From assembly GCA_937943665.1 (NCBI GenBank), contig CALEAR010000184.1:1-9533 (forward strand): 9,533 bases of DNA. Direction: 5' to 3'. Numbering within the stretch: position 1 is the first letter of the stretch; each line of letters starts with the position of its first letter. Below the pieces are notes generated by a model, which had not been told where the DNA came from, did no database searches, and was given only the letters and a program-made list of their open reading frames with translations. Of this stretch, positions 5,873 through 9,533 are shown one piece after another. The position numbers and the translations under genes were made by a program. The stretch comes from an uncultured Alcanivoracaceae bacterium (GTDB lineage: Bacteria; Pseudomonadota; Gammaproteobacteria; Pseudomonadales; Alcanivoracaceae).

Positions 5873-7021
5873 TTAAATCAGATCAGGCAACTGCTTGCCT
5901 AAGGCCATGCGCTCTTTCACTGCATCACCCGTGAGTGCGAAGCCACGCAACTGATCATGGTTATCATAGAAAAGGGCCTTAACATGATGGCCATCTTCTT
6001 CCACTTCCCAGCGGCCTTCTAGCTCCAATGGTGGTGGTGCACAGGCCACCGGGCAAGCAGGCACCTTAATGGTGATGGGCATAGCCGGGTATTTCACCGC
6101 CGTTTCATTGCCCGCTAAGGTGCTTGCCAAAGCACGCGATGCCGCCATAAGTGGCAGCACATAAAGCATTACGTGGCCTTCCACCTCGGCGCAATCCCCT
6201 AAGGCATAAATGTGCGGGTTAGAAGTACGTAAGTAACGATCCACCTTCACGCCACGGTTCACCTCAAGACCTGCTGTCTTAGCCAAATCAATATTCGGCT
6301 GCAATCCCACAGCAGAAAGCACCACATCCGCTTCAATGGTGGCGCCATCGGAAAGGTGCACACGCACGCCCCCTTCCACCTTCTCTACTTTTTTCGCGAA
6401 GGGGCCAAAATGGAATTTCACCCCTAGCTCGCTTAACGCAGAGGAAACGGCACGGGATGCTGCCTCTGGCAAGAAGGTGGGCAAGCAACGCCCGGCGGGC
6501 TCCACCACGTGCACTTCAAAACCACCGTTGGTGAGATCATTAGAAAACTCTGTGCCAATCAATCCGCTGCCCACAATTACCACACGCTTCTTACCCTCTA
6601 GGGCTTCACGAAAACGGCGGTAATCCGTTAGATTGTTCACTGTGTAAACGGCATCCATGCCATCACCCTCTAGGGGTGGCTCGAATACCTTGGCACCATT
6701 GGCCAACACAAGCTGGCTGTAGGTTAAGGTTTCGCCATTATCAAGGCTCACTTGCTTAGCCTCTGCATCAATACCCGTAACCTGGGTATGTGTGCGTAGG
6801 GTTAAGCTAAATTGCTCTTCTAGCTTTTCCACAGTGGCCATCACTAGTTCATCGGGGGTTTTGTTACGTGTGAACCCCGTGGATAGCATAGGTTTTGAAT
6901 AGTTTTGACCATCATCCGCAGTAATCACCACCACGGGGGTTGAGGTGTCGTGGCGACGGAACTCTTTAAACGTGTTAAAGCCCGCTAAACCAGAACCGAT
7001 AATAATAATTGGGTCAGCCAT
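5873..7021 (-). CDS. rubB: Rubredoxin-NAD(+) reductase (AlkT/RubB type)
   Basis: A 382-residue FAD enzyme that passes electrons from NADH to rubredoxin in the cytoplasm. The FAD-binding GSGLAG is at 9-14, the SKPMLSTGF block typical of this reductase at 42-50, the NAD-binding GSGLIG at 151-156, and the second FAD motif YALGDCAE at 272-279. Length and sequence match Pseudomonas rubredoxin reductase as I recall it (about 384 residues). ATG at 7021 has AGGAA (7028-7032) in front. It lies 50 bp downstream of the rubredoxin gene and 11 bp before the SCP2-like gene. With rubredoxin it can feed an alkane hydroxylase or an oxidative-stress/O2-reducing partner. No alkB is in the window, so the terminal acceptor is unknown. 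The symbol follows the usual naming and is not proven by sequence. Confidence 0.92.
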   Translation of the reverse strand: MADPIIIIGSGLAGFNTFKEFRRHDTSTPVVVITADDGQNYSKPMLSTGFTRNKTPDELVMATVEKLEEQFSLTLRTHTQVTGIDAEAKQVSLDNGETLTYSQLVLANGAKVFEPPLEGDGMDAVYTVNNLTDYRRFREALEGKKRVVIVGSGLIGTEFSNDLTNGGFEVHVVEPAGRCLPTFLPEAASRAVSSALSELGVKFHFGPFAKKVEKVEGGVRVHLSDGATIEADVVLSAVGLQPNIDLAKTAGLEVNRGVKVDRYLRTSNPHIYALGDCAEVEGHVMLYVLPLMAASRALASTLAGNETAVKYPAMPITIKVPACPVACAPPPLELEGRWEVEEDGHHVKALFYDNHDQLRGFALTGDAVKERMALGKQLPDLI

Positions 7022-7047
7022 TTACGTTTCCTATGTTATCCATTGTG

Positions 7048-7066
7048 AGTGCTTCTTATGAGCACT
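7048..7066 (-). other. Intercistronic hairpin between the rubredoxin and reductase genes
   Basis: AGTGCT and AGCACT form a 6-bp stem with a 7-nt loop, beginning 5 nt after the rubredoxin stop codon and ending 26 nt before the reductase start. No T-run follows. It may attenuate transcription or stabilise the upstream rubredoxin message; this is inference. Confidence 0.4.
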
Positions 7067-7071
7067 ATGAA

Positions 7072-7236
7072 TTAAATTTCCACCATTTCAAAGTCTGCTT
7101 TGGTTACACCGCAATCTGGGCATACCCAATCCTCTGGCACATCTTCCCATGCTGTGCCGGCAGGAATACCGTCTTCAGGCCAACCCTCAGCCTCGTCATA
7201 AATAAAACCACAAACCACACATTCCCATTTTTTCAT
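7072..7236 (-). CDS. rubA: Rubredoxin, AlkG/RubA type
   Basis: A 54-residue iron-sulfur-free electron carrier holding one Fe in a Cys4 site: Cys6 and Cys9 (CVVCG), and Cys39 and Cys42 (CPDCG). The [29 protein letters not shown] pattern and length are those of single-domain rubredoxins that serve alkane hydroxylases. It takes electrons from the reductase encoded 50 bp downstream. The start is ATG (7236) with GAGG (7245-7248) eight bases upstream. An upstream in-frame ATG (7269) would add 11 residues not seen in the family and lacks such a ribosome site. It is the first gene of the operon, read from the TTGACA promoter at 7324-7352, with a leader of about 80 nt. Confidence 0.96.
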   Translation of the reverse strand: MKKWECVVCGFIYDEAEGWPEDGIPAGTAWEDVPEDWVCPDCGVTKADFEMVEI

Positions 7237-7323
7237 TGCATTAACCTCAAAAATGCTAAGGATATTCACCGTTATCGGGCAAAACGAAAGGGCATAAACT
7301 AGCCACAGTGAACAGAAAATGCA

Positions 7324-7352
7324 ATAACATCAGCAACAGTACCATTTGTCAA
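7324..7352 (-). promoter_or_regulatory. Sigma-70 promoter for the rubredoxin operon
   Basis: On the minus strand a perfect -35 TTGACA (7347-7352) is followed by a 17-bp spacer and the -10 TGTTAT (7324-7329, 4 of 6). The predicted start is near 7317, about 80 nt before rubA. It suggests substantial constitutive expression; no operator was recognised. Confidence 0.6.
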
Positions 7353-7377
7353 TGTAACGGATTGGCTCGCGCGCCAC

Positions 7378-7406
7378 TACACACTTTGCATGCAACCCCT
7401 TAAACT
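7378..7406 (+). promoter_or_regulatory. Weak candidate promoter for ubiC-ubiA
   Basis: TACACA (7378-7383) and TAAACT (7401-7406) are each 4 of 6 to consensus and sit 17 bp apart, ending 29 bp before the ubiC start. A perfect 10-bp palindrome, TTGCATGCAA (7386-7395), lies in the spacer and could be an operator. Tentative. Confidence 0.3.
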
Positions 7407-7435
7407 GTGCCATCATCCACGTTCAAGGAGCCGTT

Positions 7436-7963
7436 TTGCCGAACGCTATGCATCAACACTTGCCTGAGGAGCCCCATTGGCAACCACCCTCTCACTTCGC
7501 CCCCCCAGCCGTGATACAGGACTGGCTGTTAGACAAAGGCTCGCTCACCCAACGACTCAAGCAGGTGGGCCACTTTAGCGTGTTATTGCAGCGTGAACTG
7601 TGTACCTTTGCTAGTCAGCAAGATTATCATTTACTAGGGTTGGCACCTGAAAAAGCGCATATTCGTGATGTATACCTGGCCCTTGATGATACCCCAGTGG
7701 TGATGGCGCGCTCCGTGTTGCCCGTGAGCGCCTTGCAAGGGGAAAACCAACGCCTAAGCAATATGCAAGAGCGCTCCCTAGGCAGTGAGCTTTTTGAGCC
7801 GCCGCGCGCCATACGGGAGGCACTTTGGCTCACCCAGCTTCCTCTTGAGAACCCCTTAGGGAACCTGTGGGGCCGGCAAAGCCGCTTTAATAAACGCGGG
7901 GCCAAACTTTTGGTGGCTGAGTTTTTTCTCCCTGCGCTGTGGCAGCGCCTAGGGGTGGATTAA
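7436..7963 (+). CDS. ubiC: Chorismate lyase (chorismate to 4-hydroxybenzoate and pyruvate)
   Basis: A 175-residue cytoplasmic enzyme for the first committed step of ubiquinone synthesis. Compared with E. coli UbiC as remembered, the active-site residues are kept: Arg77 in HIRDVYL, Leu115 in SLGSELF, and Glu162 in AEFFLP. WGRQSRF (145-151) and MARSVLPVS (90-98) are also conserved. The start is TTG (7436), preferred because AAGGAG (7425-7430) lies five bases upstream. The next ATG (7448, residue 5) is 17 bases from that site. A rare start codon may limit expression of this product-inhibited enzyme. ubiA follows after 26 bp and uses the 4-hydroxybenzoate made here. It is divergent from the rubredoxin operon. 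Confidence 0.93.
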   Translation: MPNAMHQHLPEEPHWQPPSHFAPPAVIQDWLLDKGSLTQRLKQVGHFSVLLQRELCTFASQQDYHLLGLAPEKAHIRDVYLALDDTPVVMARSVLPVSALQGENQRLSNMQERSLGSELFEPPRAIREALWLTQLPLENPLGNLWGRQSRFNKRGAKLLVAEFFLPALWQRLGVD

Positions 7964-7989
7964 CCTTTTACGCAAGGAACGGAAGACTT

Positions 7990-8865
7990 ATGTTTCACTT
8001 GATTGAAACTCGTTATCCTCGGTTATGGCCATGGATCCAACTCATGCGCCTAGATCGCCCAGTGGGCTCTTTTTTATTACTATGGCCCACCCTTTGGGCT
8101 GTATGGATTGCCGGCGAAGGCAGCCCCAGCATAAAGGTGGTGGTGGTATTCACCCTGGGGGTGTTTGCCATGAGGGCGGCAGGCTGTGTGATCAATGATT
8201 ATGCTGATCGCAACATAGATGGCAGCGTTAGCCGCACAAAGGGCAGGCCCCTCGCCACGGGAGCACTCTCGGCAAAACAAGCCCTAGCCCTATTTGCTGG
8301 CTTGGTGTTGGCCTCCTTTTTATTGGTACTAACCCTTAATGGCTTAACCATTCTACTTTCCTTTGGGGGCTTATTTTTAGCCACCCTTTACCCCTTCACC
8401 AAGCGCTTTACCTTTTTACCCCAATTATTTTTAGGTGCCGCCTTTGCTTGGGCCATTCCCATGGCTTTTGCAGCAGAAACCGGCAGCGTGCCCGCGGTGG
8501 CTTGGCTGTTGTACACCATTAAAGTGCTATGGACAGTGGCCTATGACACCCAATACGCCATGTGTGATCGAGAAGATGATCTAAAAATTGGGGTGAAAAG
8601 CACTGCCATTTTATTTGGCGAAGCGGATCGCCACATTATTGGAGGTTTGCAATTGCTCACCCTGTGGGGGCTATGGCTATTGGGCCAACAGTTAAACCTG
8701 GGCCTTCCTTGGTACTTTTCACTGTGTATCGCCGCCGGTTTGTTTGCCTATCAGCAGTGGCTCACCAAAGATAGGGATCCACAACTGTGCTTTAAGGCCT
8801 TTCTCAATAACCAATGGGTTGGGTTTATGCTATTTTTGGGAATATTGCAGCACTACGCAAGCTAA
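7990..8865 (+). CDS. ubiA: 4-hydroxybenzoate polyprenyltransferase
   Basis: A 291-residue inner-membrane prenyltransferase that joins a polyprenyl diphosphate tail to 4-hydroxybenzoate, the second ubiquinone step. The two aspartate-rich Mg-diphosphate motifs are clear: NDYADRNID (69-77) and [13 protein letters not shown] (185-197). KSTAILFG (203-210) is also typical. Some eight or nine hydrophobic helices span the rest. The start is ATG (7990), with AAGGAA and GGAAG just upstream; an open frame continues to 7939 but overlaps ubiC and has no ribosome site. It is the second gene of a ubiC-ubiA operon, and no terminator is visible before phoB, 71 bp on. Confidence 0.96.
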   Translation: MFHLIETRYPRLWPWIQLMRLDRPVGSFLLLWPTLWAVWIAGEGSPSIKVVVVFTLGVFAMRAAGCVINDYADRNIDGSVSRTKGRPLATGALSAKQALALFAGLVLASFLLVLTLNGLTILLSFGGLFLATLYPFTKRFTFLPQLFLGAAFAWAIPMAFAAETGSVPAVAWLLYTIKVLWTVAYDTQYAMCDREDDLKIGVKSTAILFGEADRHIIGGLQLLTLWGLWLLGQQLNLGLPWYFSLCIAAGLFAYQQWLTKDRDPQLCFKAFLNNQWVGFMLFLGILQHYAS

Positions 8866-8876
8866 CCCTAGGCGGC

Positions 8877-8909
8877 TTGTCATATGGCTGTCATAAAAAT
8901 GTCATTTAA
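8877..8909 (+). promoter_or_regulatory. Pho box with three PhoB half-sites upstream of phoB
   Basis: Three 11-bp units start with TTGTCAT (8877), CTGTCAT (8888) and ATGTCAT (8899). Units 2 and 3 form CTGTCATAAAAATGTCAT (8888-8905), which agrees with the PhoB consensus CTGTCATAAATCTGTCAT except at two positions. The 11-bp register puts the sites on one DNA face. The block lies 28 bp before phoB, implying autoregulation under phosphate limitation. Confidence 0.82.
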
Positions 8910-8936
8910 TACCCATGAATGACAAAGGAAGAAAGT

Positions 8937-9533
8937 ATGAATAGCCTCACCATCTTAGTGGTGGATGATGAAGCCGCCATTCGCCAAATGATGTCCACCG
9001 TATTAAACCTTGCGGGGTATGAGGTGGTAACTGCTAGCTGCGCACAAACCGCTCTGCCCCTTATTGTGGATACGCTGCCCGATTTGATTCTGTTAGATTG
9101 GATGTTACCGGGTATCAGCGGCATTGAGTTTGCCCGCCGCCTTAAGCGAGATACACGCACACAAGATATTCCCATTATTTTGCTCACTGCCAAAAGTGAA
9201 GAAGAAAACAAGGTGCAGGGGCTTGATGCCGGCGCAGATGATTACGTTACCAAGCCATTTTCCAACCGCGAGTTAGTGTCACGCATCCGTGCGGTCTTGC
9301 GCCGTACCAACGCCCTCGCCGCCGAAGAGCGCATCGATGTTGAAGGGCTGAGTTTAGATGCCGCCAGCCAACGCATTAGCGCCCATGGGCAACCCTTAAG
9401 CTTTGGCCCCACGGAATATCGCCTAATGGCTTTTTTCATGACCCATCCAGAACGAGTGTATAGCCGCGAGCAACTGCGCGATCGGGTGTGGGGCACCAAT
9501 GTGTATGTGGATGAACGCACCGTGGATGTGCAT
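8937..9533 (+). CDS. phoB: Phosphate regulon response regulator PhoB (partial, cut by window end)
   Basis: The first 199 residues of a protein usually about 229 long; no stop codon is reached. The receiver domain (1-120) has the acidic pocket Asp10-Asp11, the phospho-acceptor Asp54 in LILLDWMLPG, Thr84 and Lys106. The OmpR-type winged-helix domain begins near residue 125 and includes GPTEYRLMAFFMTHPERVYSREQL and WGTNVYVDERTVDVH, nearly the same as in E. coli PhoB. The missing part is the last recognition-helix region and wing. The ATG at 8937 follows AAGGAAG (8925-8931). The three-unit Pho box just upstream indicates autoregulation. The sensor phoR would be expected beyond the window edge, which cannot be seen. 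Confidence 0.96.
   Translation, partial: MNSLTILVVDDEAAIRQMMSTVLNLAGYEVVTASCAQTALPLIVDTLPDLILLDWMLPGISGIEFARRLKRDTRTQDIPIILLTAKSEEENKVQGLDAGADDYVTKPFSNRELVSRIRAVLRRTNALAAEERIDVEGLSLDAASQRISAHGQPLSFGPTEYRLMAFFMTHPERVYSREQLRDRVWGTNVYVDERTVDVH

Noticed and set aside
7009..7302. Plus-strand open frame antisense to the rubredoxin gene
   Set aside because: It lies opposite rubA with its perfect Cys4 pattern and has no ribosome site or recognisable protein; it is a shadow frame.
1..9533. CRISPR, transposon, prophage, toxin-antitoxin or tRNA signals
   Set aside because: No repeat-spacer pattern, transposase-like protein, terminal repeats or cloverleaf was found. Nearly all bases are in recognisable housekeeping genes, so no new system is claimed.

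Overview
The window looks like ordinary chromosomal core DNA of a gammaproteobacterium. Evidence is a PolA start, a ZnuABC zinc importer, chorismate lyase and polyprenyltransferase of the ubiquinone pathway, an AlkG/RubA-type rubredoxin with its reductase, and a close PhoB homologue. From memory, the rubredoxin/reductase, ubiC-ubiA and phoB cluster, and the polA and znu cluster, are each found in Pseudomonas and in marine hydrocarbonoclastic relatives (Alcanivorax/Marinobacter type). I therefore infer that order of bacteria, without a species call. No mobile element, CRISPR array, tRNA or rRNA was seen, and codon use looks homogeneous to the eye.

Left part (1-3297, all minus strand): znuA, a cellulase-like TIM-barrel protein, an HSL-family alpha/beta hydrolase (8-bp overlap with the gene before it) and the first 49 codons of polA follow each other with short gaps and no visible terminator. 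Middle (3298-4907, plus strand): znuC and znuB overlap by ATGA and are divergent from znuA. The 66-bp znuA/znuC gap holds a good candidate Zur operator, so one repressor probably controls the whole zinc importer, although zur itself is not in the window.

Next (4884-7236, minus strand): a single-domain bacteriohemerythrin overlaps the end of znuB tail to tail by 24 bp. It is preceded by a candidate FNR/ANR box placed as in a class II anaerobic promoter. Upstream of that is a clean intrinsic terminator that ends a compact rubredoxin - rubredoxin reductase - SCP2-like operon, which reads from a promoter with a perfect TTGACA element.

Right part (7436-9533, plus strand): ubiC (TTG start) and ubiA carry out the first two committed steps of ubiquinone synthesis. 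phoB follows, cut by the window end at residue 199, and is preceded by three PhoB half-sites in 11-bp register (an autoregulatory Pho box).

I do not see a new multi-gene system. The most useful observations are regulatory: the Zur, FNR and Pho sites. Less certain points are the poorly characterised cellulase-like/esterase pair, the tail-to-tail overlap and several small hairpins.
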